From: Chara braunii
Lineage: Eukaryota > Streptophyta > Charophyceae > Charales > Characeae
Assembly: GCA_003427395.1 (NCBI GenBank)
Contig: BFEA01000987.1
Coordinates: 134,210-168,920, forward strand
Direction of reading: 5' to 3'
Length of the DNA stretch: 34,711 bases
Positions 1 through 7,102 of this stretch are shown in pieces. The notes beneath the pieces were generated by a model. The model was not told the DNA's origin. It searched no databases and saw only the letters and a list, made by a program, of their open reading frames with translations. Each line of letters starts with the position of its first letter. Within the stretch, counting starts at the first letter, position 1. Made by a program: the position numbers and the translations under genes.

Positions 1-52
<52 letters not shown>
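1..52. repeat. (AG)n microsatellite
   Basis: Uninterrupted AG dinucleotide run at the window edge, so its true length is unknown. The same dinucleotide recurs at 12958-13042 beside the assembly gap and as CT at 23691-23730. Confidence 0.97.
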
Positions 53-54
<2 letters not shown>

Positions 55-911
55 GATTCTTGAATTCGTTTTTTGGAAATTGAAGCGTTCACCAATCATA
101 CAATGGTCATTTGTTTATGAGTGCCAGCTCAATTCAGTTTGTGTCACTTTGTAGTACCAATCGGCTTCGCATTGTGATTTATCCTTCCGTCACCACATCC
201 AATTTTGTCCAATCATGCAATTGTATTTTCAGCCGCGCCACCTTAATTCAAATCTCGTCACATTCGAGCAGCCATTGGCATCGCCTTTTGGGTTTTCCCT
301 CTCGGCACATTCAAATTTTTCATTGTATTGGGTAATGCATAGGAACCGAATGTATGAATGATCGTAGAGAAGGGGAGCTTTGCCGGGCCAAAGAATTGAC
401 AGCATTCAATGTCGGAATCACAAAGCACACAGTACGGAGGGCCAGACGGGTCATCAAATGTATAAAGAGGCCCGTGTGTTGTATTTTGTTCTCTGTGACG
501 CCTCACAACATTCAAAGTGAAAATGCATAGATGAGTGTAGACGACGGGGAAGGTTCGGGAGAGAGGCAGAAAAACATAGAGTTAGTTTGAGTCCGGATGC
601 ATCCGAGTATGCGGGCAGGATATCACACCACACAAGGCACAAAATGACGAAAGCGAGATATTCAATCACGAAATAGGCGCTCCAATAACGGGGACGTTCG
701 TGATAATTGAAATCCAATGAGAAAGAACAATATTGTCGACGCCAAACACGCCGAGGACATGACAAGTTCACCCGGAGATTTCCTGGCAGTGACAGCTAGT
801 TCTGCTCTGAACCAAGCCGAGAACACCCACCAGTCCCTCACGGAAAAAATGAAAAGGAACAAATTTCGTCCGGAGAAGAACGAAATATTCTTCTACGTCA
901 ACCCTTCTACA
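53..911. other. No supported gene
   Basis: Only short overlapping ORFs on both strands with no recognisable motif or consistent coding frame. It holds one near-perfect copy of the dispersed palindrome at 593-606 (CCGGATGCATCCGA). The region lies downstream of the minus-strand Ulp1-like exon and may include its 3' untranslated region; I see no clear poly(A) signal to fix an end. Confidence 0.5.
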
Positions 912-1544
912 CTACATGATCAACAAAGAGATAGACGCTAACCTACCAACATCGCAAATCGCCAAAGCTAGTCTAGCTCTAATACAGGAGATGTGTCTAT
1001 GGGAGAAACCAAAAGGTGGACGTAAACCTCTCGCCAAACAGAAAGCGAACATCAACATGAACACCCCACAACTAGCCCCGTCGTGCTGCCGAGGAACACC
1101 TTTCACGCTGACCTCGCGAGCGAAGTGGTCGAAAGTGCGACCATCACCGGCGGCACCTGCCACCGTGTTCAAAAACTTAACAGTTTTATCCAGAAGTGCG
1201 GAGTAGAAGGAATCTTTGGATGACGAACACGAGAAAGAATCATACATTTTCAAAACACGTCTAGAGAAGTCAATGACCAAAAGGCTCTTGTGTTCACCGT
1301 CCTTGTGCACTGGTGCCAAGACGAGGTCATGAGACAGGAGGTCGACATCTTTAGCCCATGTGAGAACAGCTGCCGGACCTCGCAGAAGCAGTGAAGAGGC
1401 GAAGAAGGAGTTAAAGGTGTATGTCTTCATGGTAGCGGCAGTCCGGCTGCAGTCGTCCAGTAGCATCGCCATGTAGAAATTGACAACCTCATCGTTGAGC
1501 TCCTCGGATCTATCCACGAGTGCGACGATGTCCTTGACGGATAC
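912..1544 (-). CDS. Ulp1/SENP-like (C48) cysteine protease exon
   Basis: Adenain-fold de-SUMOylating-type cysteine protease. Visible landmarks, numbered from the GTG at 1517: LNDEVVNFY near residues 7-15 (the Ulp1 entry motif), LVLAPVHKDGEHKSLLVIDF around 65-84 with the candidate catalytic His76, KMYDSF with Asp93, and PRQHDGASCGVF with Gln144 and Cys150 in the family's Q-x5-C spacing. The usual HW pair is HK here, and DCG is SCG. The frame extends upstream to a TTTATAG|GTATCC acceptor at 1545/1544, giving VSVKD before the domain, so I treat this as the last exon. It lies downstream of the ParB/methyltransferase-like coding segments on the same strand; Ulp1 proteases are common cargo of eukaryotic DNA transposons (Mutator-like, CACTA and others). 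It could instead be a separate host-type protease gene. Confidence 0.75.
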   Translation of the reverse strand, partial: VSVKDIVALVDRSEELNDEVVNFYMAMLLDDCSRTAATMKTYTFNSFFASSLLLRGPAAVLTWAKDVDLLSHDLVLAPVHKDGEHKSLLVIDFSRRVLKMYDSFSCSSSKDSFYSALLDKTVKFLNTVAGAAGDGRTFDHFAREVSVKGVPRQHDGASCGVFMLMFAFCLARGLRPPFGFSHRHISCIRARLALAICDVGRLASISLLIM

Positions 1545-1731
1545 CTATAAACTGTGCGACGGCAAACGCGCGACGATGGTAGTGAGCGGCAACCGGGAGC
1601 AGATAACGTCTTCAAGAACCGCTCTTCCATCTCGAGGAAACCCTGTTCAACAAACACCCGCAGCAAGCACAAAGGACGGGGCACTATGAGAAAATGCCGT
1701 CCTAGCGGCCATGGTCCGAGGAACCGCTACT
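1545..1731 (-). other. Unresolved exon/intron junction region
   Basis: Joins the Ulp1 exon to the exon at 1732-2066, which are in different frames. A TTTTCTCATAG acceptor at 1684-1685 is followed by a short open stretch (1683 down to about 1547) encoding VEQGFLEMEERFLKTLSAPG, which looks coding. I cannot choose between an extra small exon with a weak GTGACG donor near 1750 and a frameshift. Confidence 0.35.
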
Positions 1732-2066
1732 CTATGGTCCGAAAAGTTCACGCATAACGTCACCCCTACTTCTGGACCTTCTACACACAGTTGATTCTAA
1801 ACTAGCACTGTCCTTTATATCCCTGCAAGCCTCGAGAAGGAATTCCTTGCAGTCCTTTTTGGCAACACCCGCTGTCTTTGCAACGAGTCTTGCACGGGAG
1901 CCCAATACGGGCACGACTACCCTTCTGGGAGGGCCTGGAGGCTTAGTGTCCCCAGGAAACGCATCAGTGACATTGCGACGACCAGTGCCTCCCGCAACCA
2001 GGACTGACAACCTGGCGAGGGCAGGCGGCTCCTGCGACATGGGTGTTTGTCCACGAGTTCGTCGAC
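1732..2066 (-). CDS. Internal exon, Pro/Arg-rich linker of unknown function
   Basis: About 110 codons, open from a good acceptor (TTCTTGTACAG, AG at 2068-2067) to a TAG at 1732. The peptide is Pro-, Arg- and Ala-rich at first (RRTRGQTPMSQEPPALAR) and then contains KKDCKEFLLEACRDIKDSA, which could be an amphipathic helix. The start is set by the splice: a phase-1 junction joins G at 2273 to GT at 2066, making one Gly codon and keeping the frame from the upstream exon. No family recognised. It probably links the methyltransferase-like part to the Ulp1 domain in one transcript. Confidence 0.5.
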
Positions 2067-2272
2067 CTGTACAAGAAATAGCCACCCAGACAGTTCAGCA
2101 GGAGATCAACAATACAAGTTCGCAAGAGCAACCAAGCAAACAGCACCTCACGTAGCACATCGTCACAATCCAGTTGGCGGCCGCCTGTACACCTCCCCGA
2201 AATCGACGAAGCGAACAACACTTCACGAACGGGCTGACGAGCGTGAAGAAAGCAGAGAAAGTCAGTGCTTAC
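2067..2272 (-). other. Spliceosomal intron (206 nt)
   Basis: Donor CCTG|GTAAGC at 2273/2272 and acceptor TTGTACAG at 2067. A plausible branch-site sequence (CTGAAC) and pyrimidine-rich stretch precede the acceptor. Both flanking ORFs run up to these sites, and joining them keeps a phase-1 reading frame, which is the best evidence that this is a real intron. Confidence 0.6.
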
Positions 2273-2954
2273 CAGGCCTAGCTACCACTTCACCAGAGCC
2301 CACCGACGACAGTCCCAGCACGATTGGCACCCCTGCGAGCGTCGACGCGGCGACGACGTGCTCCAAACCCACAGGCAAACTTGACAGGCTCGAGATGTCG
2401 GCGTCGGTGACCATATACGGTATATTCGTCTCAGGACAAACATCGTCGACGTCCACAACAGCGACAGGTTGTGTTTTCTCCATTGCCACTGTGTCGTATT
2501 GTGTTGGGCTCAATGTCCCATGGATGTCCAACAACACCTCTCCCCCCTTTAACTTCTTGTCCCCGTACGCTGTGTCTTTGTCATCGTCACTCAAATAGAG
2601 ACATCTATCTCCAACAGCGTCAGAGGCTTTCTTCAGAACGTCCTCCCCCATCGCCTCGTTGTGAAGGGCGGAGTATAAGGGATCCTCGTATCCCGGCTGA
2701 ACTGGTACCTCCATCCCGACGTCGCTGAGTGTCGGATCAATCCGGTCGTCGGCGGAATTGTCCTTGCCCAAAGTCGTCAGCAGTCGACAACCCTCAATGC
2801 CTGGCAGTTGAAGTCCTTCGTCCGTGTGCCTCAGATGAATCCGAATCACAGTCGTCTCGAAAGATGCATCAGGGAGGGAGATGTTCACAGGGCCGTGGTT
2901 CGGATTCATCCGAACCCCCGCAATTTCCAATGACGCCGACATGACCGCTTTCAC
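2273..2954 (-). CDS. Acidic linker exon of the ParB/methyltransferase-like gene
   Basis: About 227 codons open to a splice donor at 2273. The composition is acidic and Ser/Val-rich (YLSDDDKDTAYGDKKLKGGE, VVDVDDVCPE), with no recognised domain. The first 40 codons contain two copies of the dispersed palindrome (2831-2844 imperfect, 2899-2914 perfect), which are translated as VIRIH and VRMNPN, so the beginning of the exon may in fact be intronic or inserted sequence. It follows the 2975-4534 segment by about 20 nt but in another frame. An intron or a frameshift must join them; I found no phase-consistent splice pair. Confidence 0.45.
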
Positions 2955-3377
2955 CGGGGAGTCGCTACGACTGCTTACTCGGCTCCGAGTGTGTTGGGCT
3001 CGACATTGGAACTGGTCCCCAACTCACCCTCAGTCCGACAGTCCTCCTGCAGCTCCTTGTGGGCTTCCACGCACAACATTACTGCATCCTGACATCGATC
3101 GTCTGTCATGGCAGACACGACTTCTTGGTTCGGATGAATCCGAATCTCGTCGCCAGGGTTTTCGGAAACCCGGACCACCCGTTCGAGTTCTGTAGATAGC
3201 TGTGCTCCCTCGATGGCACAACCTTCGCGTTTTGGATTAATCCAAAATTCCTTTTGAAGCGAAACGGAACACGGTTCCAGTTTGTCACTGCCGGACCCGT
3301 GGTATGTTGTCGTCTCGCTTCCCGAAGGGCACTGAGTTCCGGACAACGAGGTCGTCTCCGAGGTTCGAATTGATCCG
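2823..3377. repeat. Cluster of TTCGGATNNATCCGAA palindromes inside coding sequence
   Basis: Copies at 2831-2844 (imperfect), 2899-2914 (perfect 16 bp, centre TC), 3129-3144 (perfect 16 bp, centre GA), 3230-3247 (variant with TTGGAT/ATCCAA arms, centre TA) and 3364-3377 (TCGAATTGATCCGA). In the minus-strand reading frame they become peptides such as IRIHPNQE, FWINPK and GSIRTSE. The reading frame stays open through all of those at 3129-3377. Confidence 0.8.
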
Positions 3378-4534
3378 AGACAATCCGCCAACCGTTTTTG
3401 GAGTTGAGCGAAGCATGGTCCATGCTTTGCAACACCCGCCCCGCCAACCGCATTGACAAACTGTGTTTCGCTCGTGGAGCTAATCACAGGGTCCTGCTCG
3501 CCAGGCCGCGTAATACACCCAGGCCTCAAGTCGTTCCCCGTCTCCATTGAGGTGCTGCCTGTTACCGCCAAAACCCCACCGTCCTCGTCGCGGTCGATAT
3601 CGAACCCCTGTCCGTCTCCTCTGTGATGCTTTGTCTTCTCTCTGCTGCGAGGCTTCTTCTTCTCCCGGCTGCCCTTTTTCCCCTCTCCGCCGCCTGCGTG
3701 CTCCGGAGACCGCTGTTTCGTCGAACGATGTTCACTTCCACCTCCGGTACCTCGTTGCCCGCTGCCTTCACCATCCCCGTCGCCTTCCTTTCCGCGAGAC
3801 TTGCGCTTCACAACTCCTGCCGGCGGGGTGACCCCAGGCAACTCCCAACTCACTTGCTTAATTGACGAGCTTGACGGAAGGGCGTAGAACGCGGAGGACA
3901 CTTCCAGCCATTTATTTGACTGCAAGAACTCGAACAGCGTGTCCCCATATTCGCGAAGAGCAGGGTCTTCCTTATTTCGTCGATTGACCTCACTTAATCT
4001 CTCCAATACCGCATTGTAGGCGCGAGATTTGAATGTCTCGAGGTCCCAACGATCGTCATATATCCACCCTCCACTTACGTCCCTCACAGCCACTNCCCAT
4101 TCGCCGTCGAGAAGGACTGGCTGGAAATGGTCTGGGTGCCACACGATATCATGGCCCCAATCTTCAGCTGTGGAGAAGGTGTGTTTGCCGCCCATGTGGA
4201 AGGGAGTCGCAGGAGCCTTGAGATGCGGATGGTCCGGAGGAACTGGATGGCCGGGTCGAAGACGTTCGGGCTGCGGCGTGAGACGAGTAGGCTCCCCCGG
4301 CGAACTCCTCAGACGAGACAACCCACCCCTCTTGACAGGCGCTGAGGAGGACACGGGCGTGGCACCGCCCGAGGTAGGTGTAGCGAGAGGTGTCCCCGAT
4401 TTGCATACTGATGGCGACTCTGAAACTTGGGCGTTGAAGATGGCCAATTGCCCGTCCAAATCGAAGAGGTCATCCTCAACGCTCTCCTCCTGCTCAGTCT
4501 CGATATTGAAGTCGTCCTCCTCACCAAATGCCAA
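2975..4534 (-). CDS. C-terminal segment of the ParB/methyltransferase-like protein
   Basis: About 520 codons, in the same frame as the 4538-5350 segment and separated from it by a single TAA (4538-4540), so it is one broken gene. It begins with an acidic stretch (FGEEDDFNIETEQEESVEDD), then a Pro/Ser/Thr-rich region. A compact, probably folded domain follows at about residues 110-235 (HTFSTAEDWGHDIVWHPDHF, WIYDDRWDLETFKSRAYNAV, EYGDTLFEFLQSNKWLEVSS). After that comes a Gly/Lys/Arg-rich basic tract resembling a nuclear-localisation region, and a Ser/Thr-rich tail carrying the palindrome-encoded peptides. One base is N near 4095. The folded domain is not recognised. Confidence 0.6.
   Translation of the reverse strand: MAFGEEDDFNIETEQEESVEDDLFDLDGQLAIFNAQVSESPSVCKSGTPLATPTSGGATPVSSSAPVKRGGLSRLRSSPGEPTRLTPQPERLRPGHPVPPDHPHLKAPATPFHMGGKHTFSTAEDWGHDIVWHPDHFQPVLLDGEWXVAVRDVSGGWIYDDRWDLETFKSRAYNAVLERLSEVNRRNKEDPALREYGDTLFEFLQSNKWLEVSSAFYALPSSSSIKQVSWELPGVTPPAGVVKRKSRGKEGDGDGEGSGQRGTGGGSEHRSTKQRSPEHAGGGEGKKGSREKKKPRSREKTKHHRGDGQGFDIDRDEDGGVLAVTGSTSMETGNDLRPGCITRPGEQDPVISSTSETQFVNAVGGAGVAKHGPCFAQLQKRLADCLGSIRTSETTSLSGTQCPSGSETTTYHGSGSDKLEPCSVSLQKEFWINPKREGCAIEGAQLSTELERVVRVSENPGDEIRIHPNQEVVSAMTDDRCQDAVMLCVEAHKELQEDCRTEGELGTSSNVEPNTLGAE
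3129..3144. repeat. Perfect palindrome TTCGGATGAATCCGAA in coding sequence
   Basis: One of the clearest copies of the dispersed palindrome inside an otherwise open frame; encodes RIHPN on the minus strand. Confidence 0.9.
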
Positions 4535-4537
4535 CTT

Positions 4538-5350
4538 TTACTTATCCAAAGTGAAGTCGGCCGGATCGACAACATCCTCGTTAAAAAAGACATATTCCAG
4601 CCTCTTAATGAAGCTCACAGCGCCGGCCCGACTCGCTCCGTGGTAGCCATGGAGGACCGCAATGGCGACTTCCTTCCGCACCACGTACTGCGGGTCAAAT
4701 CTCAACCTTGGTTGTTCGCCGTAAAGGAAGGAGTAGACCTGGCGCCTTTTATTCGGAGTCAACTTGAAGAACATGTCCTTGTTCATGTCATAAACGGGCT
4801 CGACCACGACATGGTGGAAATCGCATGGGTAAGCCTTGGACGACACTTCATGGGTGACATATTGCACGGTGTATTCGAGCTGCGTTGTGTCCCCATCCAC
4901 GACCAAGACGTGCCTTCCCTGCTGAAGCAGACTCCAGACCACCTGCGCGTGCGGCTTGCCCAAGAACAGCACGGCATCCGCCACACCACAAAAGAAAAGA
5001 AGCTGATTGCACAACCGATTCGGATTCCTCTCGCCGTCCTTGTACAGAGCCCCCCTCCGGGTCAGGTTTCCGATGTCCGCGAAAGTCAAAGACTTGAAAG
5101 ACTTCTCCTTCACATCCGTGGGTGTCACTTTCTGTTTCCTCCGGAGAGCGGCGGCGCCGTCTTCAGCAACAGCTCCCTCGTACACCGGGTGAGTGATTAG
5201 CCGAGGATCCTCGCCTTTGAAAAGGATGTGCATCACATCCGGCTCCTCCCAGACGCTGTTTCCGAACTGATGCATCTTCTTCGATGCCGTCTTCCGAACC
5301 CACTTCCCCGTATAGCATCGGGTAGCCCCAAACGCAGACAAACATGTCAT
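4538..5350 (-). CDS. Methyltransferase-like Rossmann segment (motif I region), degenerate
   Basis: About 270 codons. Residues 115-155 read NRLCNQLLFFCGVADAVLFL, then GKPHAQVVWSLLQQGRHVLV, then VDGD. This matches the shape of the C-terminal SAM-binding part of beta-class DNA amino-methyltransferases: a helix, a hydrophobic strand ending in a glycine turn, a helix, then a strand ending in an acidic residue. The family's FxGxG is LGKPH here, so SAM binding is doubtful. The segment is in the same frame as 5363-6712, split from it only by a TAG, and as 2975-4534, split only by a TAA. C-terminal to the fold it has YDMNKDMFFKLTPNKRRQVY and ends near VFFNEDVVDPADF. What is seen is the fold-like pattern; enzyme identity is inferred. 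Confidence 0.55.
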   Translation of the reverse strand: MTCLSAFGATRCYTGKWVRKTASKKMHQFGNSVWEEPDVMHILFKGEDPRLITHPVYEGAVAEDGAAALRRKQKVTPTDVKEKSFKSLTFADIGNLTRRGALYKDGERNPNRLCNQLLFFCGVADAVLFLGKPHAQVVWSLLQQGRHVLVVDGDTTQLEYTVQYVTHEVSSKAYPCDFHHVVVEPVYDMNKDMFFKLTPNKRRQVYSFLYGEQPRLRFDPQYVVRKEVAIAVLHGYHGASRAGAVSFIKRLEYVFFNEDVVDPADFTLDK

Positions 5351-5362
5351 GAAGGAGAGGTT

Positions 5363-6712
5363 CTACAGACAGGGGACGAATACCACCAATGTCCAGTAGT
5401 CTTGACAAACGAAGCCCAGCAACTCACTCAGAGACGCGAATGCCGCAGAGTCCCATTGCGCACGGTCCACCGTACCGCACAAGTCGAGCACGCAAGTGTG
5501 GGAGCGTAGCTGATGCCCTAGTTTTCCCAGCGCCTCCTTATGATCTATGACAGTCAATGGGTCGACGTTAAACAGGGCCAGCGTCCTCAAGGCGCTTGTC
5601 CTTGTCCACATAATGTTGATGCATTCATCAACGCCCCAAGGGCTTTTTTTGCCTTTGGCGCGATCTCCAGTGATCACCGAAAGGACGACACGCTTCCACT
5701 CCGCCGGGAAATGCTGGTCGTTGACGAGGGCCGCCGTTCTCTTGATGTTGTTGTCGTGTTGACACCCGAGAAACTGTGGGCACTTGTTGACGTATGTGGT
5801 GTCCGTGAAAAATTTCCTGCTCTCGTTCCAAAGCTTGTCTTCGAGACCTTGCCTCTTGGACCTGAAGAACATGGAGTTGGCATTCCACTCCTGCTTATCC
5901 ATTTCCTCGAACTCGAACTCCACGTAGTGCCACAGCCTCAGCATAATCCGGTCCATTTTTATTATGTCGACCATCTCCTTGACACTGAACTTCCCCTGCT
6001 CGGCCAACTTCTTGCTACTCGTTTGAACCCACACGACGTTAAGGTTCAAGACGCCGTTCAACAGCCTTTTCTTCTCGCGGTCTGTCAAGTCCACCAATTC
6101 CTTCCAGCAGTGGACATCCGACTCTGGAACTTGGACGTAGAAAGTTTTCTCCTCCGCGCCTTTCTTTGGCTTCCCCCTGCCCTTTTTCAACGATGGGTCG
6201 TCCACCTTCACGTACCAGACGTGTTTCTTCAGCCCCTGGCTGTCAGTCACAGTGGAGAGTCCTGGCTTGGCTACCTCCTCATGGGTGGGCGGCTTTTCAG
6301 TCCAACGCCGGCCGTCGGAAGCAAGGAGTTTCCCTTTCGACCACTCCTCATAGAACTTCAACCCCAAAGCGAAGATGGAGTCATCTGCCATGGCCAGCGG
6401 GAGGTAGTATCGAAGTTTCTCAGCCCATTCCTTTCTTTTCTTTGCTTCCATCGACAGGTTCCAGATGGGCGTGTACGGTGTCTTCTTCATAGCCAACGCC
6501 ATGAACTGCACCCACTTTTGCACCTCGTCCTTTTTCTTCGACGCATTGCCGATCACCACACGAGGTTTGCCCTTAATTTTCCATAAATTGCGAATGTCCC
6601 GCATAGATAAAACCTGCAAGCGCGGTGGATTCTTCTTGTCTTTCATGTCGTCTTCGCAGCTGACATGGGCGTAGCCGTCAAACTCGTCGTCAGGGAAGGT
6701 CTGAACGGCCAT
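5363..6712 (-). CDS. Central segment of the ParB/methyltransferase-like protein
   Basis: About 449 codons, Lys- and Trp-rich, with strong coding character (SMRDIRNLWKIKGKPRVVIG, KWVQFMALAMKKTPYTPIWN, LPLAMADDSIFALGLKFYEE). Near the C-terminus a strand-like VLDLCGTVDRAQWDSAAF (about residues 408-425) is followed by a helix and DYWTLVVFVP. Its place and order before the motif-I region agree with beta-class methyltransferases, where DPPY (motif IV) precedes motif I. The catalytic DPPY is replaced by DLCG. The segment starts right after a one-base frame change from the ParB-like segment and ends at TAG 5363-5365, after which the same frame continues into 4538-5350. Confidence 0.65.
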   Translation of the reverse strand: MAVQTFPDDEFDGYAHVSCEDDMKDKKNPPRLQVLSMRDIRNLWKIKGKPRVVIGNASKKKDEVQKWVQFMALAMKKTPYTPIWNLSMEAKKRKEWAEKLRYYLPLAMADDSIFALGLKFYEEWSKGKLLASDGRRWTEKPPTHEEVAKPGLSTVTDSQGLKKHVWYVKVDDPSLKKGRGKPKKGAEEKTFYVQVPESDVHCWKELVDLTDREKKRLLNGVLNLNVVWVQTSSKKLAEQGKFSVKEMVDIIKMDRIMLRLWHYVEFEFEEMDKQEWNANSMFFRSKRQGLEDKLWNESRKFFTDTTYVNKCPQFLGCQHDNNIKRTAALVNDQHFPAEWKRVVLSVITGDRAKGKKSPWGVDECINIMWTRTSALRTLALFNVDPLTVIDHKEALGKLGHQLRSHTCVLDLCGTVDRAQWDSAAFASLSELLGFVCQDYWTLVVFVPCL

Positions 6713-7077
6713 TTACAGAAGTTGTAGTAATCAAACACGGGATGGTCTTTCACCATCATCGCCGCCCTCGCGTTATGCTGTCCACACACAAGATAATACC
6801 AGTATTTCTTCGGGTGTGAGCTGTCGAAGTCAGCAGGCAGCACGCGCACAGCAGGCTCGCCGTTCGCTGGAGGCGCGACGATCGGAGCGAGAACGAAAAT
6901 GGGCTTCGTGTATCTCATGTCTTTACGTTCGTAGCAGTCGATCATAACCGACGCGATAGTATCAACGAGGAACTCGTCCAACGATCGGTGGTTGTAAGCG
7001 TCTTCCCAATCTGGAATAGCTAATATTCTTTCGGGATGGATGTGCAACACGACGTCCTTCTGCACCCCTGTCTGCAT
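6643..7077 (-). CDS. ParB/sulfiredoxin-like domain segment
   Basis: Residues 9-110 from the ATG at 7077 follow the ParB N-terminal pattern: VVLHIHPERI (the v-x-hPe-I start), NHRSLDEFLVDTIAS, KPIFVLAPI (equivalent to the PIvV strand), YWYYLVCGQHNARAAMMV (equivalent to the GxRRxxAA signature; GQHNARAA at 99-106). In prokaryotic and phage proteins this domain is often fused to N6/N4 DNA methyltransferases, the arrangement seen here. Upstream, the same frame continues through a TAG (7078-7080) into FNLDNAFFL. The preceding 7103-8437 ORF reaches the same point one base out of frame near 7100. Downstream, frame is lost near 6700-6712. The gene is therefore broken on both sides of this domain. Confidence 0.65.
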   Translation of the reverse strand: MQTGVQKDVVLHIHPERILAIPDWEDAYNHRSLDEFLVDTIASVMIDCYERKDMRYTKPIFVLAPIVAPPANGEPAVRVLPADFDSSHPKKYWYYLVCGQHNARAAMMVKDHPVFDYYNFCKWPFRPSLTTSLTATPMSAAKTT

Positions 7078-7102
7078 CTAGAGGAAGAACGCATTGTCGA
7101 GG

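Noticed and set aside
4427-5200. 257-codon plus-strand ORF
   Set aside because: Antisense shadow of the methyltransferase-like segments, which have clearer protein-like composition on the minus strand. The same applies to 5540-6586.
6700-6720. Tiny intron GTAAATGGCCGTTCAG between the ParB-like and central segments
   Set aside because: Only 16 nt, and removing it leads to a stop; a simple frameshift is more likely.
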